Notes: generated by a model from the letters alone, not told the origin. DNA of 64,000 nucleotides from Paracoccaceae bacterium (GCA_016778765.1 JADHOV010000010.1:1-64000); one strand, 5' to 3'. Numbered from the stretch's first letter, positions 30,253 to 39,966 are shown. Translations and numbers: made by a program.

Positions 30253-31790
30253 GTGGGGCGCGACTGCTCAAAGGCATTATGACGGTCGGTTTTTGGACTT
30301 TGCTCAGCCGCGTGCTGGGCATGGCCCGCGAGGTTCTACTGTATATGTTGATAGGCGCAGGGCCGGTATTGGACGCGTTTGTGGTTGCGTTTCGTTTGCC
30401 CAATATGTTTCGGCGCTTCTTTGCAGAGGGCGCTTTCAACGCCGCTTTTGTGCCCTTGTTTTCAAAGCGCCTTGAAGCGCAAGACAATCCGATCGGATTT
30501 GCCAGCCAGGCGATGGGCGGGCTTGCCTTTGCGCTGGCGCTTTTGACGGCGCTGGCGCTGATTTTCATGCCAGCGCTTGTCTGGCTGACCGCGCAGGGAT
30601 TCATGGGCGATGCCCGCTTTGATATGGCGGTTGACTATGGCCGCGTGATGTTTCCTTATATTTTCCTTATCTCGCTCAGCGCTCTGCTGTCTGGTGCGCT
30701 GAATGCCCAAGGGCGCTTCGCAATGGCAGCCGCCGCGCCTGTCTTCTTAAATATCATCATCATTTGCGCGCTTTGTCTGGGATGGGTGATGAACCATGCG
30801 GTCATCTATTATCTGATTTGGGCGGTTCCAATTGCGGGGGTTGTGCAATTGGCCGCGCTGTGGCGGGGAGCACAGGCCGCCGGGCTTCCTATTCGTTTGG
30901 GGCGGCCCAGCTTTAGCCCCGAAATGCGACAGCTGGTGAGGATTGCGCTACCTGCAGCTTTGGCCAATGGCGTGCTACAAATTAATTTATTGGTCGGACA
31001 ATTGGTCGCCAGCCAACATCCCGGCGCTGTCAGTTGGCTATATGGGGCTGATCGTTTGTATCAGTTGCCCTTGGGCGTGGTTGGCATTGCTGTGGGCATT
31101 GTGCTCTTGCCAGAATTGTCACGACGCCTGCAGGCAAAAGATCAAACAGGGGCAAAACAAGCCTTTGCAAGCGCAACCGAAATCACATTAGCGCTCAGTT
31201 TACCGGCTGCAATGGCGCTTTGCGTGGTGCCCTATCCTTTCGTCTCTGCGCTTTTTGAACATGGCGCAACCTCCCGCCTTGACGCGCAAGCGATGGCGCT
31301 TGCAACCGCTATCTACGGATTGGGCTTGCCCGCTTTTGTGCTGCAAAAGCTCTTGCAGCCATTATATTTTGCGCGCGAAGACACGCGCAGGCCCTTTCGA
31401 TTTGCGCTTGTGGGGATGGGGGTCAATGCCGCCTTAGCCGTCGGTCTTATGCCCTTTATTGGCTGGCTGGCCGCGGCCATCGCCACCAGTCTTTCGGCAT
31501 GGGCGATGGTCGGGCTGCTGTTTTGGGGCGCACGCGGCTTTGACGATATTTTGAAGCAGGACGCCACTTTGAAGCATCGTTTGCTGCGCATGTGCATTGC
31601 CAGCCTTTTCTTGGGAGTTGCTCTTTACGGCATACAATTTTTCATGAGCCCCGCTATCACCAGCGTTTCTGGGCGAATTGTCTATGCGCTCTTCCTGGTA
31701 ATTGCTGGCGCGGGATTATATCTTTGGCTGGGTGAAAGATTAAAAGCCTTCTCGCTGCAAGAGATAAAAGCCAGTTTTAAAAAGCATTAA
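30249..31790 (+). CDS. murJ: lipid II flippase MurJ
   Basis: A 513-residue inner-membrane protein with about 14 hydrophobic segments, of the MVF/MurJ family that flips lipid II for peptidoglycan synthesis. The beginning GFWTLLSRVLGMAREVL and AFVVAFRLPNMFRRFFAEGA are family signatures. It starts in an ATGA overlap with glnD and ends in a four-base tail-to-tail overlap with the rhomboid-like gene (31787-31790). Confidence 0.96.
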   Translation: MSGARLLKGIMTVGFWTLLSRVLGMAREVLLYMLIGAGPVLDAFVVAFRLPNMFRRFFAEGAFNAAFVPLFSKRLEAQDNPIGFASQAMGGLAFALALLTALALIFMPALVWLTAQGFMGDARFDMAVDYGRVMFPYIFLISLSALLSGALNAQGRFAMAAAAPVFLNIIIICALCLGWVMNHAVIYYLIWAVPIAGVVQLAALWRGAQAAGLPIRLGRPSFSPEMRQLVRIALPAALANGVLQINLLVGQLVASQHPGAVSWLYGADRLYQLPLGVVGIAVGIVLLPELSRRLQAKDQTGAKQAFASATEITLALSLPAAMALCVVPYPFVSALFEHGATSRLDAQAMALATAIYGLGLPAFVLQKLLQPLYFAREDTRRPFRFALVGMGVNAALAVGLMPFIGWLAAAIATSLSAWAMVGLLFWGARGFDDILKQDATLKHRLLRMCIASLFLGVALYGIQFFMSPAITSVSGRIVYALFLVIAGAGLYLWLGERLKAFSLQEIKASFKKH

Positions 31791-32482
31791 TCACGACGCA
31801 ACGCTTGCGCCAAACGCGCAAGCCCGCCTGGAAGCAATAAAACAGATAAGGTGAAGCCACCTATAAATCCGGCCAAATCGGCGATCCACAATAATCTGCC
31901 GCTCAAGAATATTCCGAAGACAAGCTGGATCCCGATCAGCATCGCAATCATGTTAAACGCTTTGCCTGCCGGCGCCTGCTGCGCTTTTAACGACACCCAG
32001 AGCAGAAACGTATAGGCCCCGATTAATCCATAAATCCCTGGGAAAGCTCCGAATAACCATCCCGCCTCTGGCGAGATCAGGCAATAAACCAACGCGCCCA
32101 GCGCCGCTGGCACAAAAAAGAACAATAATAGGGCGGGGGCGGAAAACACGCTGCCAACCATTTTGCCCATCGCCAAAAACAACGCGCAAGCGATCGCTGC
32201 CTGCATAAAAGACGCATGCAAGAAGGAAAACGTAACGAAGCGCACCAAATGTTCCGCGCCGTAATCCTGAGTTTCGCGCATCCATGACACAAGCTTCGTG
32301 TTCATGCCATAGCGCTCAATCGCCAAAAACCGCCAGGAAGCGTCAAACCCCTCACCCAAAACCCCAATCGATGCCAAGGCAAATAGCGCCTCTACCCCCG
32401 CAATCATCAAGAAAAGCGCCATGACGACGGGCGGCATCGGGTTCAAGGCCGCAGCTTTGGGGGTTTCCGGATTGAAAGACAT
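31787..32482 (-). CDS. rhomboid-fold membrane protein lacking the catalytic dyad
   Basis: A 231-residue protein with about six hydrophobic segments in rhomboid arrangement (PPVVMALFLMIAGVEALFAL first, then HLVRFVTFSFLHASFMQAAI). The catalytic motif of active rhomboids, GxSG with a serine, appears here as GAFPGIYGLIGAY, so the Ser is replaced by Phe. The second catalytic residue, His in AHLGG, reads WIADLAGF, so His is Asp. It is therefore very likely not a protease but a pseudo-rhomboid that binds membrane partners. It neighbours murJ and trpS. Often annotated simply as rhomboid protease. Confidence 0.82.
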   Translation of the reverse strand: MSFNPETPKAAALNPMPPVVMALFLMIAGVEALFALASIGVLGEGFDASWRFLAIERYGMNTKLVSWMRETQDYGAEHLVRFVTFSFLHASFMQAAIACALFLAMGKMVGSVFSAPALLLFFFVPAALGALVYCLISPEAGWLFGAFPGIYGLIGAYTFLLWVSLKAQQAPAGKAFNMIAMLIGIQLVFGIFLSGRLLWIADLAGFIGGFTLSVLLLPGGLARLAQALRRD

Positions 32483-32557
32483 CGCATTCCCTTTGCTTGA
32501 CGGGCCTTGAAGCTGCCGTTAATCGACACGCAGTAGATTGCCCTTTGGAGAACATTT

Positions 32558-33598
32558 ATGTCGGATGCCGCTCAAACACCATCCCCAAGCCCATTTGAAA
32601 AGCGCGTTTTTTCAGGTGTTCAGCCATCGGGCGGATTAACGCTTGGCAATTATTTGGGCGCCGTGAAGCGTTTTGTACATATGCAAAGCCCTCACCATGC
32701 ATCTTTATATTGCATGGTGGATCTACACGCGGTGACCGTCTGGCAAGATCCGGCCAACTTGCGCAAAAACACCCGCGAATTGGCAGCGTTTTTTATTGCC
32801 GCTGGGCTAAAACCGGAGCAGTCAATTTTATTCAATCAATCCGCGGTTCCTGAACATGCCCAATTGGGTTGGATTTTCAATTGTATCGCCCGCATGGGGT
32901 GGATGAAGCGGATGACCCAATTCAAGGACAAAGCTGGAAAAAATGCTGAGAATGCATCGCTTGGTTTATTTGGATATCCCGCATTGATGGCCGCAGATAT
33001 TTTACTATATCACGCAACCCATGTGCCCGTGGGCGATGATCAAAAGCAACATCTTGAATTAACCAGAGATATTGCAACCAAGTTCAACCATGATTTCGGG
33101 GTGGATTTTTTTCCAATTACCGAGCCGGTGATCGGGGGGCCTGCAGCCCGTGTGATGAGCCTACGCGACGGATCAAAGAAAATGTCAAAATCAGACCCTT
33201 CCGATCTGAGCCGCATAAATATGAGCGATGATGCAGACAGCGTTACCCAGAAATTCCGCAAAGCCAAAACCGACCCCGATGCCCTACCTTCCGAAGAAGC
33301 CGGGTTGGAAAATCGTCCCGAAGCGCGCAATTTGGTGGCGATCTATGCCGCGTTGGAAGATCAATCCCTTGACGAGGTTCTAAATGACATTGGTGGCAAA
33401 CAATTTTCCGAGTTCAAACCAATGCTGATTGACCGCGCGGTCGCCACGCTTTCACCAATCTCGGCTGAAATGAACCGGTTGATGCAAGAACCGGACGAGA
33501 TCGACCGCGTCTTGGCCGATGGGGCCGAGCGGGCTCGAAAAATTGCTCAGCCCATTTTGAACCAAACCTACGATATTATGGGTTTGCTGCGCAGTTAA
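32558..33598 (+). CDS. trpS: tryptophanyl-tRNA synthetase TrpS
   Basis: A 346-residue class I aminoacyl-tRNA synthetase. The HIGH-like signature is [18 protein letters not shown] near residue 20, and the second signature is [10 protein letters not shown] (about residue 208). Length is usual for a bacterial TrpS. It is divergent from the rhomboid-like gene over about 75 bases. An alternative near-start does not exist, since AGAACATTT precedes the ATG closely with GGAG at 32549-32552. Confidence 0.96.
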   Translation: MSDAAQTPSPSPFEKRVFSGVQPSGGLTLGNYLGAVKRFVHMQSPHHASLYCMVDLHAVTVWQDPANLRKNTRELAAFFIAAGLKPEQSILFNQSAVPEHAQLGWIFNCIARMGWMKRMTQFKDKAGKNAENASLGLFGYPALMAADILLYHATHVPVGDDQKQHLELTRDIATKFNHDFGVDFFPITEPVIGGPAARVMSLRDGSKKMSKSDPSDLSRINMSDDADSVTQKFRKAKTDPDALPSEEAGLENRPEARNLVAIYAALEDQSLDEVLNDIGGKQFSEFKPMLIDRAVATLSPISAEMNRLMQEPDEIDRVLADGAERARKIAQPILNQTYDIMGLLRS

Positions 33599-33762
33599 GC
33601 CCTGCCGCCTGCGCTTACGGAGCAAGCAGTCTCATAAACCTCTTAGTCTTGCTAAGGCCGCGCGAATAGGGTCGGGCAGGCTCTTGCATGCGAACCCGTC
33701 TTTTGTCAGGGTGCAACACAGAATGCCTCGTCCTGAGCCGGGGTATCCAAAAGGAGACCTCA

Positions 33763-34629
33763 ATGGCGACGGGCAGCAACATCAAAACCTATTTCAACGG
33801 CCAATGGCATGATGACGATATTGCCGTGATGAAAGCCGCCGACCATGGGGCTTGGTTGGGCTCAGGCGTCTTTGATGGGGCACGCTATTTTAACGGGGTT
33901 GCGCCTGATTTGGAGGCGCATTGTGCGCGGGTAAACGCTTCGGCAAAGGCCTTAATGCTCACCCCAACATATAGCGTTTCTGAGATGAAAGCCCTGATCT
34001 GGGAAGGGCTTTCGCGCTACGCGACATCCGCCGCGGTTTATATTCGCCCGATGTATTGGGGCATCGATGGGGATCTGACGGCCATCGTTCCAAACGCTGA
34101 AACCACAGGGTTTGCCATTTCGCTTGAAGAAATTCCCTTTGCAGCCCCCAAAACCAGCGCAACCTTGGGCCGTACGCAATTTCGTAGGCCAATTTTAGAA
34201 AGCGCCGTAGTAAATGCAAAAGCCGGCTGTCTCTATCCCAATAATGCGCGCATGCTGGTAGAAGCGCGCTGCAAAGGATTCAGCAATGCGTTGGTTGCAG
34301 ATGCTATGGGCAATGTAGCAGAAACCGCCACGGCAAATATTTTCATGACGCGCGATGGCGAGGTATTTACCCCCGCGCCAAATGGCACGTTCTTAGCCGG
34401 TATCACGCGCGCACGCCACATCAAGCATTTAAAAGATATGGGCATTCCTATTCATGAAACCGTTTTGAGTTTTGATGATTTTTATGCCGCTGATGAAGTT
34501 TTTATGACCGGAAATATGCAAAAAATCACACCCGTCACAGCGATTGAAGAAACGCATTTTCAAATCGGCCCGATTGCCAGGCAGCTTAAAGAGGCTTATT
34601 GGGACTGGGCCGCATCAACCTCGGCCTAA
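33763..34629 (+). CDS. ilvE: branched-chain amino acid aminotransferase IlvE
   Basis: A 288-residue fold-type IV PLP-dependent aminotransferase for the last step of Val, Leu and Ile synthesis. Seen: YFNGQWHDDDIAVMKAADHG at the N-terminus, the PLP-lysine region SAVVNAKAGCLYPNNARML (Lys near residue 153), GNVAETATANIF and NGTFLAGITRAR. The start at 33763 follows AAGGAGACC; an open frame further upstream is not family-like. It is a single gene with about 90 bases to the next. Confidence 0.94.
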   Translation: MATGSNIKTYFNGQWHDDDIAVMKAADHGAWLGSGVFDGARYFNGVAPDLEAHCARVNASAKALMLTPTYSVSEMKALIWEGLSRYATSAAVYIRPMYWGIDGDLTAIVPNAETTGFAISLEEIPFAAPKTSATLGRTQFRRPILESAVVNAKAGCLYPNNARMLVEARCKGFSNALVADAMGNVAETATANIFMTRDGEVFTPAPNGTFLAGITRARHIKHLKDMGIPIHETVLSFDDFYAADEVFMTGNMQKITPVTAIEETHFQIGPIARQLKEAYWDWAASTSA

Positions 34630-34721
34630 GTGCCTTTGCGAAACAAACAGCAGGCTGCTGAAATCAACCTTGCGTTGGGTGGCGCCATCGCGCATCATAT
34701 ACAGCTGAGGAGATCACATAG

Positions 34722-35177
34722 ATGCGTAAGTTTTTGGTAATACTCGACGACAGTCAAGAATGTCTGAACGCAATGCGTTTCGCGGCCATGCGCGCTGCAC
34801 GAACCGGTGGCGGCGTTGAAGTGCTGGCCGTGATCCCACCTGAAGAATTCAACCATTGGATCGGCGTCAGCGATATCATGCGCAGCGAAGCGCGCGAACG
34901 CATTGAGGTGCATTTTGAAGTCTTCGCCAAATGGATGCGCGATCGTCAGGGGATAGATCCTGAATTGGTGATACGTGAAGGTGAACCAATTCAAGAGATT
35001 TTGGCGCAGGTTAAAGATGATCCTGAAATTGGCGTGTTGGTTCTGGGGGCAGGCACGGATAAAAAAGGCCCCGGCCCGCTTGTAAGTCAACTGACCAAAA
35101 ACGCCGGCTCTCTGCCCGTTCCAATAACCATTGTGCCGGGAGATTTATCCAAAGAGCGACTCGAAGCAATTACCTAA
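34722..35177 (+). CDS. universal stress protein (UspA family)
   Basis: A 151-residue single Usp domain. It begins MRKFLVILDDSQECLNAMRFA and has the GAGTDKKGPGPLVSQLT region in place of the ATP-binding G-2x-G-9x-G motif, followed by the final strand PVPITIVPGDL. Such proteins bind ATP or partner proteins in stress and stationary phase; the target is unknown. A GAGGAG ribosome site lies upstream of the ATG. Confidence 0.9.
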   Translation: MRKFLVILDDSQECLNAMRFAAMRAARTGGGVEVLAVIPPEEFNHWIGVSDIMRSEARERIEVHFEVFAKWMRDRQGIDPELVIREGEPIQEILAQVKDDPEIGVLVLGAGTDKKGPGPLVSQLTKNAGSLPVPITIVPGDLSKERLEAIT

Positions 35178-35651
35178 AGCCATACCGCGCATAACCATCG
35201 CGCTCGTTGCAATTTTGGGTCCTGGTCGTCATTCAGACATCGTTTATATTACAAAAACCCTACTGTTTAAGCTGGTTCAAGGCGTGCTTGTAGCCCCTCT
35301 AAAGATTGCATGTTATTAAACCGCACCGCGCTTATGGTTACACTCTGCTGCTTTGGGTAGCCTCTACGCGTCAGCAAAAAGCACAAATCAACCGGCAAGG
35401 CGGCAAGCGCTTGATGTTGGTCGAACAAACGGATGATTTTGATCGGCCCCAATGCGCTTATCCGCAACGCCACGGTTGATTTACCAAAGCTGCTTAGACC
35501 CGACACCAACGAAAAAACTGTGAAATTTAAAGATATTTTTGACACTGTCTAAATATTTACAGACCCATTATGAAATTAAATTAGAACGATTCTAAACATT
35601 GACGAACACGGGGACTCTCCATATAAAGAGCGCTGAAGAGAGGCGTTCAAA
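35178..35651. other. intergenic region upstream of nfuA with an iron-response box
   Basis: About 470 bases between the stress protein and nfuA. It holds an Irr/ICE-type palindrome (listed separately) about 57 bases before nfuA. A minus-strand frame at 35267-35545 encodes 92 residues from a GTG but has no ribosome site and no resemblance to a family, so I leave it out. The T/A-rich segment around 35540-35580 is likely promoter sequence. Confidence 0.55.
35580..35596. promoter_or_regulatory. Irr-type iron control element upstream of nfuA
   Basis: The 15-base core TTAGAACGATTCTAA is a perfect inverted repeat (TTAGAA, three bases, TTCTAA), extended by A on the right. It matches the ICE/Irr box known in Rhodobacterales (TTTAGAANNNTTCTAAA) in 16 of 17 positions. 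It lies about 57 bases before the nfuA start, so the iron-sulfur assembly gene is probably controlled by iron or heme status through Irr. Confidence 0.75.
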
Positions 35652-36212
35652 ATGTTTATCCAAACCGAATCTACCCCCAATCCTGCAACATTAAAATTCT
35701 TGCCTGGACAAACCATCTTAGAAGCGGGGACAGCTGATTTTCCCAGCAATGAGGGCGCCGAAAAATCGCCTTTGGTGCAGCGTATTTTTGCGGTAGACGG
35801 CGTAACAGGCGTATTTTTGGGGCGTGATTTCATCACCATCACCAAAGAGGATGCGGTCAATTGGGATCACGTAAAGCCGGCTTTGCTGGGCGCAATCATG
35901 GAGCATTTTCAATCGGGTGATGCGGTGATGACGGATGAAGGGCTAGGCTCGGGCCATGCTGAGCATAGCGGAGAAGATGAAGTTATTGTAGGACAGATCA
36001 AAGAATTGCTGGACAGTCGCGTTCGCCCTGCTGTGGCGCAAGATGGCGGTGACATCACATTTTACGGATTTGAACGTGGGATTGTGTATTTGCAAATGCA
36101 AGGCGCTTGCGCGGGTTGCCCATCCTCAACCATGACGTTGAAAATGGGAATCGAAAATCTGCTCCGCCATTATATTCCCGAAGTCACTGAAGTGCGCCCT
36201 GTCGGTGGCTGA
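35652..36212 (+). CDS. NfuA/NFU1-like iron-sulfur cluster carrier protein
   Basis: A 186-residue scaffold or carrier protein for Fe-S clusters. The N-terminal Nfu_N domain starts FIQTESTPNPATLKFLPG; the C-terminal NifU-like domain has the cluster-binding CxxC in GACAGCPSSTMTLKMG. This two-domain layout is that of mitochondrial NFU1 and alphaproteobacterial homologues. Its promoter carries an Irr-type box. The end overlaps tsaB by eight bases, so expression of tsaB is coupled to it. Confidence 0.94.
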   Translation: MFIQTESTPNPATLKFLPGQTILEAGTADFPSNEGAEKSPLVQRIFAVDGVTGVFLGRDFITITKEDAVNWDHVKPALLGAIMEHFQSGDAVMTDEGLGSGHAEHSGEDEVIVGQIKELLDSRVRPAVAQDGGDITFYGFERGIVYLQMQGACAGCPSSTMTLKMGIENLLRHYIPEVTEVRPVGG

Positions 36213-36813
36213 TCAAACGGTTCTCGCTTTTGATACATCGGCCGCGCATTGCGCGGCCGCTTTGCTTTGCAATGGCGCAATTCTGGGCAGCACGTTTGAA
36301 GCAATGCAAAAAGGCCAAGCCGAAGCTTTGGTTCCACTTATCCAAACCCTTTTGGCCGAAACGCAAACCAGCTTACACAAAATTGGCCGGATTGGCGTCG
36401 GCCTTGGGCCTGGTAATTTTACCGGCATCCGTATTTCCATCAGCCTGGCCCGAGGGCTGGGCCTGTCTTTGGGTTGCCCTGTGATCGGCGTAGACAGCTT
36501 CGAGGCCAGCATAGAGGGAAAAACCAAGGAAACCCTGATCGCGATACCCGCCACCCGAGATCAGTTTTACACGCGCAGCAGCGCAAATTTACAGGCCACC
36601 CCTCAAATGAGCGATGCGCCGACGCTTGCCGCGAGCCCGATCCCAGTGCTCTATCGGCCAAAGCCGGATCTACTGGTCGCAAACATGGCCCGCATTGCCG
36701 CCCGAAGAGATGTAAAAACTGTAATGCCCCCTGCCCCTTTATACGTAAAACCGGCAGATGCAGCGCCGCGCCGCGATCCTGGACCAAAGATCCTGCATCC
36801 AAACGCATCCTGA
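36205..36813 (+). CDS. tsaB: tRNA threonylcarbamoyladenosine biosynthesis protein TsaB
   Basis: A 202-residue ASKHA-fold protein that partners TsaD in making t6A37 in tRNA. It begins with GTG and reads TVLAFDTSAAHCAAALL; the conserved VGLGPGNFTGIRISISLARG is near residue 65. Length is slightly short but in family range. It overlaps nfuA upstream and is followed after 14 bases by rimI, the classical tsaB-rimI pair. Confidence 0.93.
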   Translation: MADQTVLAFDTSAAHCAAALLCNGAILGSTFEAMQKGQAEALVPLIQTLLAETQTSLHKIGRIGVGLGPGNFTGIRISISLARGLGLSLGCPVIGVDSFEASIEGKTKETLIAIPATRDQFYTRSSANLQATPQMSDAPTLAASPIPVLYRPKPDLLVANMARIAARRDVKTVMPPAPLYVKPADAAPRRDPGPKILHPNAS

Positions 36814-36827
36814 ATTTGACGGGCCAA

Positions 36828-37259
36828 ATGCAACAGAATATCATCTTTCAGCCCGCAGATATGGCCAAACTTCACGTGCAATCAGGGCTTGACCAACGCC
36901 CTTGGACGGCGCAGGAATTCGCCCAGCTATGCGCTGCAGAAAATTCCCTACTGATCGAACAGGACTTTGGTTTTGCGCTGGGACGGGTAATACACACCGA
37001 GGTCGAATTGCTGCTGCTCATCGTATCACAAGCGCAGCGAAAGCAAGGATTGGGAAAAACCTATTTGCAGCTTTTTGAAGAAGCCGCGCGCCAGCGCGGT
37101 GCCAAAATCTGTTTTTTGGAAGTTGGCGCCGAAAACAAGGCAGCGCGCGCATTATATCAAAAAAGTGGTTACGTAGAGCAAGGCCTGCGCAAAGCCTATT
37201 ACCACAAATTGAATGGCAGCCGCGAAGATGCTTTGGTTCTGGCGAAAACTTGGGCCTAG
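36828..37259 (+). CDS. rimI: ribosomal-protein-alanine N-acetyltransferase RimI
   Basis: A 143-residue GNAT-family acetyltransferase. The acetyl-CoA-binding loop is SQAQRKQGLGKTYL (about 67-80), followed by FLEVGAENKAARALYQKSGY, the typical RimI motif. E. coli RimI acetylates ribosomal protein S18. The start at 36828 is the first ATG with the right N-terminus; upstream codons in this frame only read tsaB out of frame. Neighbouring tsaB supports the call. Confidence 0.92.
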   Translation: MQQNIIFQPADMAKLHVQSGLDQRPWTAQEFAQLCAAENSLLIEQDFGFALGRVIHTEVELLLLIVSQAQRKQGLGKTYLQLFEEAARQRGAKICFLEVGAENKAARALYQKSGYVEQGLRKAYYHKLNGSREDALVLAKTWA

Positions 37260-37406
37260 CGCATTTTATCATTGGTTTTATATCGGTTTGCATAAAAATC
37301 GGTTGACCCTAGCAAAGAGTTTCGTCCTTAATGATGGATGATCTTAGAGTAAGGCAACGCATTCCGCTTTTCCTATGGACACAAAACGCAAGATGGGGAG
37401 ACATCC

Positions 37407-38402
37407 ATGAAGATTATACAGAAATTTTTAGGCGCAACCGCGGCGCTTGCATTAACAGCTGGCGCAGCATTGGCAGATCCTGCGCTGATTTATGACTTGG
37501 GCGGTAAATTCGACAAATCTTTCAACGAAGCTGCGCATAATGGCGCTGAAAAATGGAAAGCCGAAACCGGCGGCAATTATCTTGATATCGAATTGCAATC
37601 AGAAGCCCAGCGCGAGCAAGCGCTGCGGCGCTTTGCCGAATCTGGCGCCAACCCAATCGTTGTTACAGGATTTGCCTTTTCATCGGTGCTTTCCGAAGTC
37701 GCCCCCGATTATCCAGATACAAAATTCGGTATCATTGATGGCTGGGCACCCGCGGATAATGTTTTAAACATCGGCTTTTCCGAACATGAGGGCTCATTCC
37801 TTGTTGGCATGATCGCCGGCATGAAATCCGGCTCAGGCGTGGTTGGATTTATTGGCGGAATGGATATTCCTTTGATCCGCCGCTTTGGCTGTGGATATGC
37901 ACAAGGTGTTGCGCATGCAAATGCCAATGCAAAGGTGGTTGCCAATATGACTGGAACAACCCCATCCGCTTGGAACGATCCGGTCAAGGGCTCTGAACTG
38001 ACCAAAGCGCAAATCTCGCAGGGCGCGGATATTGTTTACGCTGCGGCGGGCGGAACCGGTGTTGGGGTTCTGCAAACCGCCGCCGATGAAGGTATTTTAT
38101 CTATCGGTGTTGATAGCAACCAAAACTACCTGCATCCAGGCAAAGTGCTCACCTCGATGATGAAGCGCGTTGACGTGGCCGTTTATAATGCATTTTCAGA
38201 TGGCGCTGATATGCAAAGCGGCGCGATCGGGCTGAACTTGGCCAATGAAGGCGTTGGCTATGCAATGGATGAGCATAACGCCGATCTGGTAAGTGCGGAT
38301 ATGGTTGCAGCGGTTGAAGCGGCCAAAGCCAGCATTATCTCAGGCGATCTGGCCGTGCATGATTACATGTCTGATAACTCATGCCCGGTTTTAAACTTCT
38401 AA
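37407..38402 (+). CDS. BMP-family ABC transporter substrate-binding protein (nucleoside type)
   Basis: A 331-residue periplasmic binding protein with a Sec signal peptide (cleavage after about ALADP, residue 24) and no lipobox. The BMP/PnrA features ALIYDLGGKFDKSFNEAAHNG (residues 27-47) and GMKSGSGVVGFIGGMDIPLIRR are present. It is the receptor of the four-gene transporter that follows, probably for purine nucleosides. It has its own ribosome site (GGGGAG) and a 147-base upstream region. The ATPase gene starts one base after its stop. Confidence 0.93.
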   Translation: MKIIQKFLGATAALALTAGAALADPALIYDLGGKFDKSFNEAAHNGAEKWKAETGGNYLDIELQSEAQREQALRRFAESGANPIVVTGFAFSSVLSEVAPDYPDTKFGIIDGWAPADNVLNIGFSEHEGSFLVGMIAGMKSGSGVVGFIGGMDIPLIRRFGCGYAQGVAHANANAKVVANMTGTTPSAWNDPVKGSELTKAQISQGADIVYAAAGGTGVGVLQTAADEGILSIGVDSNQNYLHPGKVLTSMMKRVDVAVYNAFSDGADMQSGAIGLNLANEGVGYAMDEHNADLVSADMVAAVEAAKASIISGDLAVHDYMSDNSCPVLNF

Positions 38403-38403
38403 A

Positions 38404-39966
38404 ATGACCAAAAATGGCACAACGGGGCGGCAGGTTTCTGCCGCCCCAGCTATTGAGCTGGTCGGAATTTCCAAATCATTCGGGCCGGTTCAAGCAAATA
38501 AAAATATTTCAATCCGGGTGATGCCTGGAACCATCCATGGAATTATTGGTGAAAATGGCGCGGGAAAATCCACGCTTATGTCAATTCTTTATGGGTTTTA
38601 TAAGGCTGATAAAGGCGACGTGCTCATCGCTGGAAACAAGATGCAAATCCCCGACAGCCAAGCCGCAATAGCCGCGGGTATCGGAATGGTGTTTCAGCAC
38701 TTCAAACTGGTGCCAAATTTTTCAGTTTTGGAAAATATTATCCTTGGCGCGGAAGATGGCGCGATGTTGCGCCCCTCGCTGGTCAAGGCCCGCGAAAGCC
38801 TGCTCTCTTTGGCCCGCGATTACGAGATGAACGTTGATCCGGATGCCATCGTTGAAGAGCTTTCGGTGGGGCATCAACAGCGCGTTGAAATCCTAAAAGC
38901 CTTATACCGCCAGGCCAATATTTTGATCTTGGACGAGCCGACCGGCGTGTTAACACCATCGGAAGCCGATCAGCTTTTCCGCATTTTAAAACGCCTGCGC
39001 GACGAAGGCAAAACGATCATCCTGATCACCCATAAATTGCGCGAGATTATGGAGATCACAGATACGGTTTCGGTGATGCGCCGCGGCGAAATGACCGCAA
39101 CGGTTAAAACAGCCGATACCAATCCCGAAAAGCTGGCCGAGCTAATGGTCGGGCGCAAGGTTTTGCTGCGCATTGATAAATCCGCAGCCAAGCCGGGCAA
39201 AGAGATGTTGCACGTTAAAGACCTGCAGGTCACAGATGAGGCCGGTGTGTTGCGCCTGAAAGGCGTCAGCTTTAATATCAGAGCCGGAGAAATTCTTGGA
39301 ATTGCCGGGGTGGCCGGTAACGGCCAATCAGAACTTTTAGAGGTTTTGGGCGGCTATCGTACAGCGCAAGGACAGATATTAGTCAATGGCGCGCCCATTG
39401 ATATCAGTGGTCAGAATGCTGATGGTCAAAGCCGGCGTAAGTATGGCATTGCCCATGTGCCAGAAGATCGGCAGCGCGAAGGGCTGATTATGGATTTCGC
39501 CGCTTGGGAAAATATCGCCTTTGGCTATCATACCGATAAAAAATACCAATCGGGTATTTTTATGAACAATGCGGCGATCAAGCAAGATGCCAGCGAAAAG
39601 ATGCAGCGCTTTGACGTGCGGCCGCCCAATCATAATTTAACGGCAAAAAGCTTCAGCGGCGGCAATCAGCAAAAATTGGTTTTGGCGCGCGAAATCGAGC
39701 GGGACCCAGATATTTTATTGGTTGGTCAGCCCACACGGGGTGTGGATATCGGCGCGATCGAGTTCATTCACCAACAAATCATGACGCTGCGCGAGCGCGG
39801 CAAAGCGATTTTACTGGTTTCTGTCGAGCTGGAAGAGATCATGTCATTGTCGGATCGGATTGCGGTAATGTTTGACGGTCAGATCATGGGCGAGCGCCTT
39901 CCAAGCGAGACCAATGAAAAAGAATTGGGGCTTTTAATGGCCGGCATTACCGAAGAGGTGGCATAA
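38404..39966 (+). CDS. ABC transporter ATP-binding protein (nucleoside/sugar type, two NBDs)
   Basis: A 520-residue fused double ATPase of the RbsA/MglA/NupO type. The first domain has Walker A GENGAGKSTLMSILYG, the signature LSVGHQQRVEILKAL and Walker B ILILDEPTGVLTPSEA. The second has a degenerate Walker A (GVAGNGQSELLEVLGG), usual in this group, and FSGGNQQKLVLAREI. Energises the permeases encoded next. It starts one base after the BMP gene and its stop overlaps the next start by one base. Confidence 0.95.
   Translation: MTKNGTTGRQVSAAPAIELVGISKSFGPVQANKNISIRVMPGTIHGIIGENGAGKSTLMSILYGFYKADKGDVLIAGNKMQIPDSQAAIAAGIGMVFQHFKLVPNFSVLENIILGAEDGAMLRPSLVKARESLLSLARDYEMNVDPDAIVEELSVGHQQRVEILKALYRQANILILDEPTGVLTPSEADQLFRILKRLRDEGKTIILITHKLREIMEITDTVSVMRRGEMTATVKTADTNPEKLAELMVGRKVLLRIDKSAAKPGKEMLHVKDLQVTDEAGVLRLKGVSFNIRAGEILGIAGVAGNGQSELLEVLGGYRTAQGQILVNGAPIDISGQNADGQSRRKYGIAHVPEDRQREGLIMDFAAWENIAFGYHTDKKYQSGIFMNNAAIKQDASEKMQRFDVRPPNHNLTAKSFSGGNQQKLVLAREIERDPDILLVGQPTRGVDIGAIEFIHQQIMTLRERGKAILLVSVELEEIMSLSDRIAVMFDGQIMGERLPSETNEKELGLLMAGITEEVA

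Noticed and set aside
35267-35545. 92-residue minus-strand frame upstream of nfuA
   Set aside because: GTG start, no ribosome site, not family-like; more likely regulatory sequence.
36474-36827. N-terminal extension of rimI
   Set aside because: This part only reads tsaB in another frame; RimI begins at 36828.
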